Positions 55,018 through 63,105 of a DNA stretch of 64,000 bases are shown here, in pieces. Below the pieces are notes generated by a model. That model was not told where the DNA came from, did no database searches, and worked only from the letters and a program-made list of their open reading frames with translations. The position numbers and the translations under genes are program-made. Source of the DNA: CAVXWV01 sp963695415 (GTDB lineage: Bacteria > Chloroflexota > Anaerolineae > Anaerolineales > UBA4823); the NCBI GenBank assembly GCA_963695415.1, contig CAVOGL010000007.1, positions 1-64,000 of the forward strand. The letters run 5' to 3'. Positions within the stretch are counted from its first letter, which is position 1, and each line of letters opens with the position of its first letter.

Positions 55018-56065
55018 TTTCATTTACTTTTTCAAAAAAAGCTTTCTTCCAGGTGTCGTTGATCGACCAGTTCACCGGTACAGTTTGGAAGCCCGTAAGT
55101 TCTTCATAACGCGTTTCCCGTGGTCTCAATGTCCAATCTGAAAGATCCTTATACGCGCTCCCATAACCCTGGTGGTAGAAACCCCAGGAGCAGTATTCAT
55201 CCAATGCTGCTTCGAGATTGGATATGAAAACAGAATCTTCATTGATTAATACTGGTTTGGGATGCTGCCGGTAGGTGCCGGTAGATTTGAGTCGTTTCAG
55301 CTTCTTTCGTAACTCGTCCGGGCATAAACCATTACCATGGGGCATATGGAAATCTTCTATTTCTTGCCAGCGTCCATGGGGAAGTTCCTGACCTCCGCCA
55401 GAGCTGGAACCTGCCAACAACCTTCTTCCATCCAGTTTGATCGACTGAACGATTTCGATTAAGCGGTGGATGCTGTCAGGCTCGAATGGTGGGTTTTTCC
55501 ACCAATCCGCAAACTCGTTGGCAACATCCACAAGGATATTTCGGTAACCACATTGCAGCAACCAATCGGTAACGCGCTCCGTAATGGATTTAATGACATC
55601 TATGTTAATCAAACGGCGAGCATGTTTGACGTAAAAATAATTCACGATCACTACCATACCGACAGAATCTGCTGCCTTAATAACCCGCAGCAGGCGGTCG
55701 AAATATGCCTGTCGGAAGGTTCCGTCTGCCTCGTAAGCAGAATTATCATAATTCTCATAAATATCGGGTGTATAGACACTGCCTCCGCCCTGGAGTCCTA
55801 CCGTAACGCCCAGAAGCCCATGGCGACGGTATTCGGGCAAGGCTATGATGAAGTCCTGCACATTCCTTTCAGGGTCCCAGGTGCCGGTATCGGGGTAAAC
55901 CCAATGTTTTTTCGTACCGTTGTTGGCATCGTCGAAAATCGCCTGCACCATGCGGCTGTTAAAAAGCAACCCCTCGACCTTTCTGCCACCATAAACAACG
56001 TCCTTGTATGTGGGAGATCCGTTGATGTAGAACATATCTCCTGATATGGTTATTTCAGTTTTCAT
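54992..56065 (-). CDS. TIM-barrel glycoside hydrolase (GH5/cellulase-superfamily-like)
   Basis: 357 residues without signal peptide. A short beta start (ISGDMFYINGSPTYKDVVYGG) leads into an (alpha/beta)8 barrel. LVDVANEFADWW (about 170-181) carries the Asn-Glu acid/base pair of clan GH-A. KPVLINEDSVFISN (about 267-280) carries the likely nucleophile Glu. HMPHGNG lies between. The substrate cannot be told. AAAGGA precedes the ATG. Its 3' end overlaps that of the small plus-strand gene. Confidence 0.75.
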   Translation of the reverse strand: MKTEITISGDMFYINGSPTYKDVVYGGRKVEGLLFNSRMVQAIFDDANNGTKKHWVYPDTGTWDPERNVQDFIIALPEYRRHGLLGVTVGLQGGGSVYTPDIYENYDNSAYEADGTFRQAYFDRLLRVIKAADSVGMVVIVNYFYVKHARRLINIDVIKSITERVTDWLLQCGYRNILVDVANEFADWWKNPPFEPDSIHRLIEIVQSIKLDGRRLLAGSSSGGGQELPHGRWQEIEDFHMPHGNGLCPDELRKKLKRLKSTGTYRQHPKPVLINEDSVFISNLEAALDEYCSWGFYHQGYGSAYKDLSDWTLRPRETRYEELTGFQTVPVNWSINDTWKKAFFEKVNEITQSDPSL

Positions 56066-56203
56066 GATGGTTCCTTTCTGCGAGGTGGGTTTACCTCAAA
56101 TCTTATCATGCATCAAGCCTGTAAATCTAAAAACTTTCATATCAGAATGAAGTGAAAAATTTGGATATAATTAGGTTGATTAGACCGAAAGGAAAAGGAT
56201 TGA

Positions 56204-57021
56204 ATGGCAGAAAAAACCACCCAAGATGAATACATAGAGAGCACCTGGCGCAACTTCTTAACGAACGGCGAATCACCTGACGAGAAAAGACTGCGACGGA
56301 TATTCAGGATGTTCCCAGCCAAAACGAAATGCAAGTGGTGCGAGCTGCCTTTCGATCATCCGGCCTCATCACTCATCCATTTCATATTCAAAAAGAAACC
56401 GTCCGATTTCAACCCACGGTTCTGCAATATTTGTGACGATTTTGCGTTGAAATACCAGGGAGGGGCAGAGATCGAAATATCAATGTTGTTCGCAGACATC
56501 CGCGGTTCGACCACGCTGGCGGAGGGGATGAGTGCGACCGAATTCAAACGTTTGATTGATCGTTTTTACCAGGTCACCACAAAGATTTTTATTCAATCGG
56601 ATGCCATGATTGACAAACTGATTGGGGATGAGGTGGTTGCTTTTTCCTGCCAGGTGTTACCGGAAAGGATTACGCCAGCAAAGCAGTACAGGCAGCCCGT
56701 GACATCCTGATCGCAACAGGGCACCAGGATGAGAGTGGACCTTGGGTGCCCGTGGGGGTTGGTGTTAACACTGGTGTAGCGTTCGTTGGCGCTGTTGGGT
56801 CATCTGAAGGTGTGGTGGATATTACGGCTCTGGGTGACGCCGTAAATACTACTGCACGCCTGGCATCCATGGCAAGAACGGGAGAAATACTGTTAAGTGA
56901 TGCAACAATGCAGGCGGCAAATATCGATCCTAAGGGCCTGGAACAACGCAACCTGGAATTGAAAGGTAAAAGCGAGACATTTTCAGTGAAAGTGATGAAA
57001 ATCACGCCACAAATAGAATAA
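56204..57021 (+). CDS. Class III adenylate/guanylate cyclase with N-terminal zinc-ribbon-like segment, one frameshift
   Basis: About 272 residues joined. N-terminal CKWC (about 47-50) and CNIC (about 76-79) form a likely zinc site. The cyclase domain follows: ISMLFADIRGSTTLAEGMS with the metal Asp (about 94-112), DKLIGDEVVAFF with the second Asp, then VGVGVNTGVAFVGAVGSS and DITALGDAVNTTARLASMA with the transition-state residues. One T is missing from the T5 run at 56641-56645; with it the frame reads FLPGVTGKDYASKAVQAARD. It makes cAMP or cGMP. AAAGGAAAAGG precedes the ATG. Confidence 0.85.
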
Positions 57022-57115
57022 GGTCGCTGATAAAATGAGCGTAGTTAATCATAAATGGTTACCTGATTACGGCGATGAGACCGGGAATCATATAAAATAA
57101 GACTATTCGGATTTT

Positions 57116-57538
57116 ATGCTAACATCACCAATAATCGAGATCACATTCGGCCCTGCCTGGTGGAACCACTACTATGGTATGGATTTTGGCAATTCAAACT
57201 CCTGGCATGATCCAGTAAAGGCAACAGAACGCGAGCGAGAGCAACGGAAACTCCTGTTTGAGCGTTTTGGCGATGTTGGACCGGGCACCGACCTGCAACT
57301 TACCAGGCAAGCGTACCCAAACGCTAAAATTTCCGCTTATTTCGATCCTGCAGGATTTTCCAGCCTGACACAGGATAAGGTGGATGCAATTGTCAGTAAA
57401 ACCATCAAAGCAGCTGCCCCCGTCGATAAAATCACCTTTATTCGAGCCATCGAAGTGGGTCCTGAATTAAGTGATGATAGCGTACGCGCGATGATGACCG
57501 TTTTCGAACGGATAAATATTTCAGGAGGAACAGAATGA
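57116..57538 (+). CDS. Hypothetical protein
   Basis: 140 residues, not recognised. Notable stretches are ITFGPAWWNHYYGMDFG near the start, a charged ATEREREQRKLLFERFGDVG (about 38-57), and a C-terminal helical region. No signal peptide or membrane segment. Its stop shares ATGA with the LLM oxidoreductase start, so the two are probably co-translated and may work on the same substrate. Confidence 0.6.
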   Translation: MLTSPIIEITFGPAWWNHYYGMDFGNSNSWHDPVKATEREREQRKLLFERFGDVGPGTDLQLTRQAYPNAKISAYFDPAGFSSLTQDKVDAIVSKTIKAAAPVDKITFIRAIEVGPELSDDSVRAMMTVFERINISGGTE

Positions 57539-58314
57539 CAAATGAATTTCGCATAGGTGTACAATTCCATCCCCAACACACTACCTGGGAGTCTTACCAG
57601 GCGGGTGTTGTCCGGGCAGAAGAGATGGGGGTGGACACGATTTGGAATTGGGATCATTTCTACCCGCTTTACGGGGAGCGCAACGGGGCTCATTTTGAAT
57701 GTTATTCGTTATTGGCTGCCACTGCAGTCCTGACCCGCCGGGTACAGTTTGGTGCCATGGTTACTTGCAACAGCTACCGCAATCCCAACTTATTAGCGGA
57801 TATGGCGCGCACCATAGATCATATATCTTCCGGGCGGTTCATCCTTGGCATAGGCTCGGGATGGTTTCAACGAGATTACGATGAATATGGTTTCGAGTTT
57901 GGAAAAGCAGGATGGAGATTGGACAATCTTGCCCGTGATTTGCCAGTGATTATAAACCGCTGGCAAAACCTGAATCCTGCTCCTGTTAACAATAAAATCC
58001 CGGTATTGATTGGCGGGGGAGGAGAAAAGAAGACACTGCGCATGGTAGCGCAGTACGCAGACTTATGGAACCTGGTTGGAGTTCCGCAGGATTTCAAGCA
58101 CAAGAACAATATCCTGGATAATTGGTGTGATGAGATTGGTAGAGATCCTTCTGAGGTGGAAAGGACGGTTGTGATCACCGACCTTAAACTTGTAGACAGG
58201 CTGGATGATTATGCCGAAGCTGGAGCCACTCACATGATCCTTGGTCTTGGAGAACCCTGGGACTTCACCCTGGTCGCGAAGGCTTTAGCCTGGAGGCAAA
58301 AACAAGTCAATTAG
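57535..58314 (+). CDS. LLM-class F420-dependent oxidoreductase
   Basis: Luciferase-like monooxygenase fold, 259 residues. GVQFHPQHTTWESYQ at the N-terminus, DTIWNWDHFYPLYG (about 34-47), MVTCNSYRNPNLLADMARTIDHISSGRFILGIGSGW (about 75-110) and KIPVLIGGGGEKKTLRMVAQYAD (about 145-167) are typical of F420-binding members. AGGAGG precedes the ATG. The 3' end overlaps the convergent kinase gene by 4 bp. The substrate is unknown. Confidence 0.9.
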   Translation: MTNEFRIGVQFHPQHTTWESYQAGVVRAEEMGVDTIWNWDHFYPLYGERNGAHFECYSLLAATAVLTRRVQFGAMVTCNSYRNPNLLADMARTIDHISSGRFILGIGSGWFQRDYDEYGFEFGKAGWRLDNLARDLPVIINRWQNLNPAPVNNKIPVLIGGGGEKKTLRMVAQYADLWNLVGVPQDFKHKNNILDNWCDEIGRDPSEVERTVVITDLKLVDRLDDYAEAGATHMILGLGEPWDFTLVAKALAWRQKQVN

Positions 58315-58910
58315 TCAGGATTAATGTCAACGACTGCTGGTTTCAGGTGTGGTGCCAGAGTGGATATCCATCGAAATATCTTCCCATACTCAACCTGTGT
58401 GAAATCACCAGTATCAACCCAGCAGGTATCATTTACGGCAGCTAAGGGTTCGGCCCTTCCTGTAAGCAGTACTGGACCGATTTCTTCGATCAGGTCAGCA
58501 TCGCCGTGTCCAGGATGACGTTTTCCGGTACGTTCTTTGAAACGCCTGAACAGGATGTCACCTTGTGCCCAGCACAAGATCTGAATTGTATGAAATTCCT
58601 GGTCAGCCTGAATGGAATGCAACCTTGCATTGTCATATTCTGGATGGAAATTGCAGTCAATCACCAGCGAGTTGCCTGACGCAGTCTCTGCACGCAGCAG
58701 GTAAAACAACAGCTCAACACTCGCCATCCCCAGCTGGCGGGATATTTGCCGGTCTCCATAACCGAGAGTATCGAATAATATTTCTTTGATCCCGTCTTTT
58801 TCAAACAGCGGAAGATTGAAGTATCGAGCGATCTCCCTGGCGATAGTCGTCTTCCCCGAGCAAGGTAAGCCATGTACCAGGATTGCTGTAGGGAGGGGAG
58901 TGGATATCAT
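58311..58910 (-). CDS. P-loop kinase/ATPase (zeta-toxin/AAA_33-like)
   Basis: 199 residues. Walker A VHGLPCSGKTTIA (about 12-24), KDGIKEILFDTLGYGDR (about 38-54), and NSLVIDCNFHPEYD (about 80-93) resemble small AAA_33/zeta-type kinases acting on nucleosides or small metabolites. No antitoxin is adjacent, so a toxin role is unlikely. Overlaps the GNAT gene start by 4 bp (ATGA). Confidence 0.75.
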   Translation of the reverse strand: MISTPLPTAILVHGLPCSGKTTIAREIARYFNLPLFEKDGIKEILFDTLGYGDRQISRQLGMASVELLFYLLRAETASGNSLVIDCNFHPEYDNARLHSIQADQEFHTIQILCWAQGDILFRRFKERTGKRHPGHGDADLIEEIGPVLLTGRAEPLAAVNDTCWVDTGDFTQVEYGKIFRWISTLAPHLKPAVVDINPD

Positions 58911-59497
58911 GTAACCTCAAGCAACTTTTCAAGTCGTTCTTTTACCGCCTTCCACTCTTCAGCCAGGATGCTGTACATTACCGTATCCCTGATCCTACCG
59001 CTGGGGGTGATCATGTGGCTTCGCAGGATGCCTTCTCTAACTGCCCCAATGCGTTCAATCGCAACTTGAGACCTGGTGTTCAACCGGTCGGTCTTCAACT
59101 GGACGCGGATACACCCGAATACCTCAAATGCATGCCTCAGCAGCAGGTATTTTGCTTCTGTGTTTACGGCTGTTCGTTGGTATTTGATCCCATACCATGT
59201 GCCCCCAATTTCCAATTTTTGGTTCGCTGGCTCGATTTCCATGAAGCGAGTGCAGCCTACAGCCATGCCTGACTTATTATCAACAACAGCAAAAGGCAGG
59301 TCAAAACCTGATTCCTGACGTTTTAGTAAATCTTGAACAAAAACCAGCATTTTAGATTCGTTGTCTATATCCCCATACAACATCCACTGCCAGATGCGAG
59401 GATCGAAACCTACCTGACATAAATCAACCGTGTGCTGCAGCTTCAAGGGCTGAAGCGTGATGGTTTTTCCTGAAAGAGTAACGGGTTTAATGTTCAT
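58907..59497 (-). CDS. GNAT-family N-acetyltransferase (RimJ/RimL-like)
   Basis: 196 residues. TLQPLKLQHTVDLCQVG, GCTRFMEIEPANQKLEIGGTWYG (about 76-98, the strand with acceptor contacts), RTAVNTEAKYLLLRHAFEVFGCIRVQLKTDRLNTRSQVAIERIGAVREGILR (about 107-158), the CoA-binding part of the RimL branch. The acceptor may be a protein N-terminus or a small amine. Overlaps the genes on both sides, so the three form one transcript. Confidence 0.88.
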   Translation of the reverse strand: MNIKPVTLSGKTITLQPLKLQHTVDLCQVGFDPRIWQWMLYGDIDNESKMLVFVQDLLKRQESGFDLPFAVVDNKSGMAVGCTRFMEIEPANQKLEIGGTWYGIKYQRTAVNTEAKYLLLRHAFEVFGCIRVQLKTDRLNTRSQVAIERIGAVREGILRSHMITPSGRIRDTVMYSILAEEWKAVKERLEKLLEVT

Positions 59498-59996
59498 TTT
59501 CTTGAGAGAAAACAGGTTTTTCCCGATCTACCAGGTTCACCAACACTGCTCCACTTGCCTCGACCAGGCTATCCGGTGTGATCAAAATCTCCTCCCCCCA
59601 CTGTCCTGTGCCTACCCCGAGAATACTTTCACTGACGAGAGAGGCTTCCAGAAAAGTGGGGAATCCATCAGGCTGCCAGGAAAATGGTGGGATGGAACCA
59701 ATCGCATAGCCAGTGGTCCTGATGACCGTGTCTGGGGGAGCGAGGCGGATATCGCGAGAGCCCAGGATTTTCTTCAGGTGACCAGATATGGCAACCTGAT
59801 CCCCGCCCAACATTACCAAAGCCCTTACCCCTTTATCAGATTCGAAGATAAGGGTCTTAATTATCTGACGTTCGTCAAAACCCAGGGCGATTGCTACATT
59901 AGCAGCTCCTTTTTCAGTCTCAACCGGGAATGAGCGGCGATCGTATGGAATACTCCTTCGATCCAGGTAATCGTGGGATGGCAGTTGACTGGTCAT
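59487..59996 (-). CDS. YbaK/ProX-type aminoacyl-tRNA deacylase
   Basis: 169-residue free-standing editing domain related to the INS domain of prolyl-tRNA synthetase. EKGAANVAIALGFDERQIIKTLIF (about 28-51) contains the key Lys. GGDQVAISGHLKKIL (about 64-78), TGYAIGSIPPF (about 95-105, the GxxPPF loop) and FLEASLVSESILGVGTGQWGEEI follow. It clears mischarged tRNA. Overlaps the GNAT gene by 11 bp. Confidence 0.9.
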   Translation of the reverse strand: MTSQLPSHDYLDRRSIPYDRRSFPVETEKGAANVAIALGFDERQIIKTLIFESDKGVRALVMLGGDQVAISGHLKKILGSRDIRLAPPDTVIRTTGYAIGSIPPFSWQPDGFPTFLEASLVSESILGVGTGQWGEEILITPDSLVEASGAVLVNLVDREKPVFSQENEH

Positions 59997-60040
59997 GAAA
60001 CTGGCAGCCTCTCTTGCAGGATATTACTCCGTCCTGGCAT

Positions 60041-60880
60041 TTACTTTTGGTCTAGCAAGGCATCCACCACATGCTGCAAGGTGACGGAATCGGTTTCATC
60101 TTTAAGAATTGCCATTCGTCTGTAAATCTCTGCTGCTGCACGGTGGAAACCTTCGGGTACGTTGACGCTGGTGAAAGTATCGGCGATCTCTTCCATTTCA
60201 CCCATGAAGCGCCATGCTTTGGCGCTTACCCCGGTTGCGCGGCGGGGAGCGGATTCATCCAATCGGGAACCATCACGCTGCCATTGTTCCTTCAGAGCTT
60301 CGAATACACCCAGCCCTTGCGCGGCAGCCATTGTGGCACATAATAATGCGGTGCTACCCTTGGTGAAAGAGGCGTAACACATCTTCAGCGCCGAGGCTGA
60401 AGAAAGGGTTCCATCCAAAACGCAGGTTTCCAGCGGACCGTTTTTGAAGAATTGCACTGCCTCCTGAGCCTTTTCTCCAGAAAGGTATAAAACTGTTTTA
60501 CCGGGATACCATGCGGGTCCACCAATGATACTCCCATCGATATATCGCACACCGCGAGCCTGGCAGACTGCTGCAATCCGTTCTGCCCTGGCGGGAGAGA
60601 TAGCGTTGCAGTCCAGGTATGTGCCCTTGAATCCCAAATCCAAGACGTTATTTGCAACATCTTCCGAAGCATGGGGAGGGCAAACACTGAGAATAATTTC
60701 ACAGGACCGCACCAGGTCCTTCAAATTACCTGCGTCCTCCAGAGCGTGTTCTCTTGCCCGAGACTGAGTATCCTGGCTCCTGCCCTCTGATGCCCAGTAG
60801 ACCTGGTTCCCGCTGTTTTTCGCAGTTGCTGCGATGGAAACACCCATCTGACCAGGATGAAGGATGCCAATATTCAACAA
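60041..60880 (-). CDS. 6-phosphogluconate dehydrogenase-like NAD(P)-binding oxidoreductase
   Basis: 279 residues. An N-terminal Rossmann fold GILHPGQMGVSIAATAKNSG (5-24) and YLDCNAISPARAERIA, IDGSIIGGPAW (about 112-122) give the beta-hydroxyacid dehydrogenase layout, and SALKMCYASFTKG (about 163-175) has the catalytic Lys region. The C-terminal part resembles DUF1932. TTG 60880 follows the nagA stop with no gap. The substrate is not known. Confidence 0.85.
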   Translation of the reverse strand: MLNIGILHPGQMGVSIAATAKNSGNQVYWASEGRSQDTQSRAREHALEDAGNLKDLVRSCEIILSVCPPHASEDVANNVLDLGFKGTYLDCNAISPARAERIAAVCQARGVRYIDGSIIGGPAWYPGKTVLYLSGEKAQEAVQFFKNGPLETCVLDGTLSSASALKMCYASFTKGSTALLCATMAAAQGLGVFEALKEQWQRDGSRLDESAPRRATGVSAKAWRFMGEMEEIADTFTSVNVPEGFHRAAAEIYRRMAILKDETDSVTLQHVVDALLDQK

Positions 60881-62093
60881 TTACACCTTTTCCTGATTGT
60901 TCGTGTAAACAATCTCGCCCCCGATGATTGTGATCACCGGTTTTCCCGTTTCGTCCACGATGATGATATCTGCAACTTGATTTGGAGCAATCAATCCGCT
61001 TTCTAAAGGGTGAGTCATTAAGCCTGTTCGGATTTTGGCTTGCCATTCTGATTGCGTCAGACAAGGAACAACCGCTGAATTTGACCATGTTGTGAACTGC
61101 CTTGTCCATAGTTAAAATGCTTCCCGCCAACGTGCCATCGGGCAACCTTGCGCTCCACCCGCCGATTTCCTGCTCCTCGACCACGCGTACCAGCTCGTTT
61201 CCTAAAATGAATTTATCTACACATGTCTCAGCAAGATCCACTCCTGCGGCAGAGATGGCATCTGTCACCAGGATGATAACATTCGGGTCATAGGCGTCGG
61301 TTACAAGCCGTATGATTTCGGGATGGATATGGATTCCATCCACGATCATCCCAAACCAACGACCCAGAGAAAATGTTGCCCCAATCAAACCAGGTTCGCG
61401 ATGATGCAAGGGGCGCATGGCGTTGAACAGGTGGGTGGTGCACTCAGCCCCTGCCTGGAAGGCTTGCATGGCTTGATCAAATGTGGCATCAGAATGCCCC
61501 AGGCTGACAACGATGTTTTTTTGCCGCAGCCAGGCGATAGCTTCTAATGCTCCGGGCAACTCTCCCGCCAATGTCACCATGCGTACAACTCCGGGATCGA
61601 TCCAGGTCTTGATCTCCTCCAGGTTGATCGGTCTGATATGCACTTGCGGATGGGCACCTTTCTTATCCGGATTCAGATAGGGTCCTTCCAGGTGGACACC
61701 CAGTATCCTGGCACCAGGTTTATTTTGCATACGCAAATTGGTTTGTTCCGAAATAGCCTCACGCACCCCCCTGAGGAGAAGGGGATAGTCATTGAAATCC
61801 CGGGTCACCAGGGTAGGAAGGAAGCTGGTTACCCCGGTTTCAGGAAGACGGGCAGCGACCTCTAGCAGATGATAGCTTAATTTTTCAGGAGTATCCCCAA
61901 AATCGTGTCCGTATCCGCCATTTATCTGCAGATCCACAAATCCGGTCGCAATCAGGTTGTCCGTGTGGATATCGGCTTCTGGACTGTGCCCATCGATTAC
62001 ATCGGTAATCATCCCATGCTTAATTTGGAGTGTTTTTACTACCACACTGCCATCGGGCTGAAGAGTTGGACCTGAAATCAATAACTGTTTCAT
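60881..62093 (-). CDS. nagA: N-acetylglucosamine-6-phosphate deacetylase NagA, frameshifted
   Basis: Amidohydrolase that deacetylates GlcNAc-6-phosphate for amino sugar use. GFVDLQINGGYGHDFGDTPE (about 50-69), HLEGPYLNPDKKGAH (metal Glu, about 134-148), SLGHSDATFDQAMQAFQAGAECTTHLFNAMRPLHHREPG (about 197-235) and ILVTDAISAAG with the catalytic Asp (about 273-283) are clear. Near 61,019 one extra base breaks the end; the other frame gives MTHPLESGLIAPNQVADIIIVD and stops at TAA 60881-60883. About 404 residues when corrected. Followed immediately by the oxidoreductase gene. Confidence 0.9.
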
Positions 62094-62152
62094 TTATTTT
62101 CTGTGTGACATAGGCGTAATTTCACACCCAATTGCTGACAATTCTAACATGC

Positions 62153-62158
62153 TATAAT
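62153..62158 (+). promoter_or_regulatory. -10 box of a leaderless promoter
   Basis: TATAAT at 62153-62158 ends 6 nt before the ATG at 62165; a weak -35 (TTGCTG, 62132-62137) lies 15 nt upstream. Transcription is expected to begin at about the start codon, and no Shine-Dalgarno sequence is present. Confidence 0.55.
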
Positions 62159-62164
62159 CGCGCC

Positions 62165-63103
62165 ATGATCCTGGTTACCGGAGGGACTGGCTTCATAGGC
62201 AAGGCGTTAGTCCGGCACCTGAATACGAATGGACTGCCAGTGCGCCTGTTGATCCGCCCAGCTGCACAATCGCCAGATTTACCCCGCGGTGTGCCCATGG
62301 AAGTGGCGGTATCCAGCCTGGAAGATCATCGCGGTTTGCGTGCAGCCATGGTAGGGGTGGACACCGTCTATCATTTGATCAGTGGAGAATGGCGTGGACC
62401 GCAGGCAAGCCTGATGGACATTGATATCAATGGCACGCTGAGGATTTTTCAGGCAGCAGTTGAAGCGCGGGTGAAGCGGTTCATTTTTGTCAGCCACCTG
62501 GGTGCTGACAGGGATTCCGCATATCCGGTCCTTAAAGCCAAAGGTATTGCAGAAGAATATGTCCGCCGAAGTGGTTTAAATTACACTATTCTTCGCTCAG
62601 CGATCGTATTTGGGAACGGTGATGGGCTGACTACGAACATCGCCCGGCTGCTTTTTTCTCCGATATACATGTTTCTGATGCCAGGAGCAGGATCCACACT
62701 GCTGCAGCCTATTTGGGTGGAAGATCTGGTCACATGCCTGGTTTGGGCATTGGATGATGAAACTACACAGAATCGCATGATTGAAATCGGCGGTCCGGAA
62801 TATTTACCTTTCCTGTCCATTGTCAACCATGTCAAAAAGGAGACCGGCTCACGAAGCCGTATTATCCACATCAGTCCAGGTTACATGCGCCGCTGGACAT
62901 TGATATTAGAGTCGATTTTACCCAACATGCCTGTGTCGCAGTACTGGCTCGATTACCTGGCAGTCAACCGCACCTGTGCTCTTGACACGGTTCCGCGAGT
63001 ATTTAACCTGATGCCGGGTCGTTTTTCCTACCGCCTGGCTTATCTTCAGGGCACAAACTGGCGAAAATCTTTCTGGCGCAGCCTGCGCAGGAAGGTTAAG
63101 TAA
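62165..63103 (+). CDS. NAD(P)-binding epimerase-like protein (NDUFA9/NmrA-like)
   Basis: 312 residues from ATG 62165. Atypical SDR: ILVTGGTGFIGKALVRHL (2-19), VYHLISGEWRGPQASLMDIDINGT (about 67-90), FIFVSHLGADRDSAYPVLKAKGIAEEYVRRSGLNYTILRSAIVFG (about 106-150). The catalytic Tyr of YxxxK SDRs is in an altered context (AYPVLKAKG), as in NDUFA9-like proteins linked to complex I or quinone metabolism. GGPEYLPFLSIVNHV is family-typical. Probably leaderless. Confidence 0.82.
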   Translation: MILVTGGTGFIGKALVRHLNTNGLPVRLLIRPAAQSPDLPRGVPMEVAVSSLEDHRGLRAAMVGVDTVYHLISGEWRGPQASLMDIDINGTLRIFQAAVEARVKRFIFVSHLGADRDSAYPVLKAKGIAEEYVRRSGLNYTILRSAIVFGNGDGLTTNIARLLFSPIYMFLMPGAGSTLLQPIWVEDLVTCLVWALDDETTQNRMIEIGGPEYLPFLSIVNHVKKETGSRSRIIHISPGYMRRWTLILESILPNMPVSQYWLDYLAVNRTCALDTVPRVFNLMPGRFSYRLAYLQGTNWRKSFWRSLRRKVK

Positions 63104-63105
63104 GC

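Noticed and set aside
56641..56645. Programmed frameshifting at the T5 run in the cyclase gene
   Set aside because: There is no slippery heptamer or downstream stimulator by eye, and similar short-run breaks occur in unrelated genes, so a base-call deletion is simpler.
58311..58910. Zeta-toxin of a toxin-antitoxin pair
   Set aside because: There is no small antitoxin gene next to it; the neighbours are metabolic or editing enzymes and the fold is shared with many small kinases.
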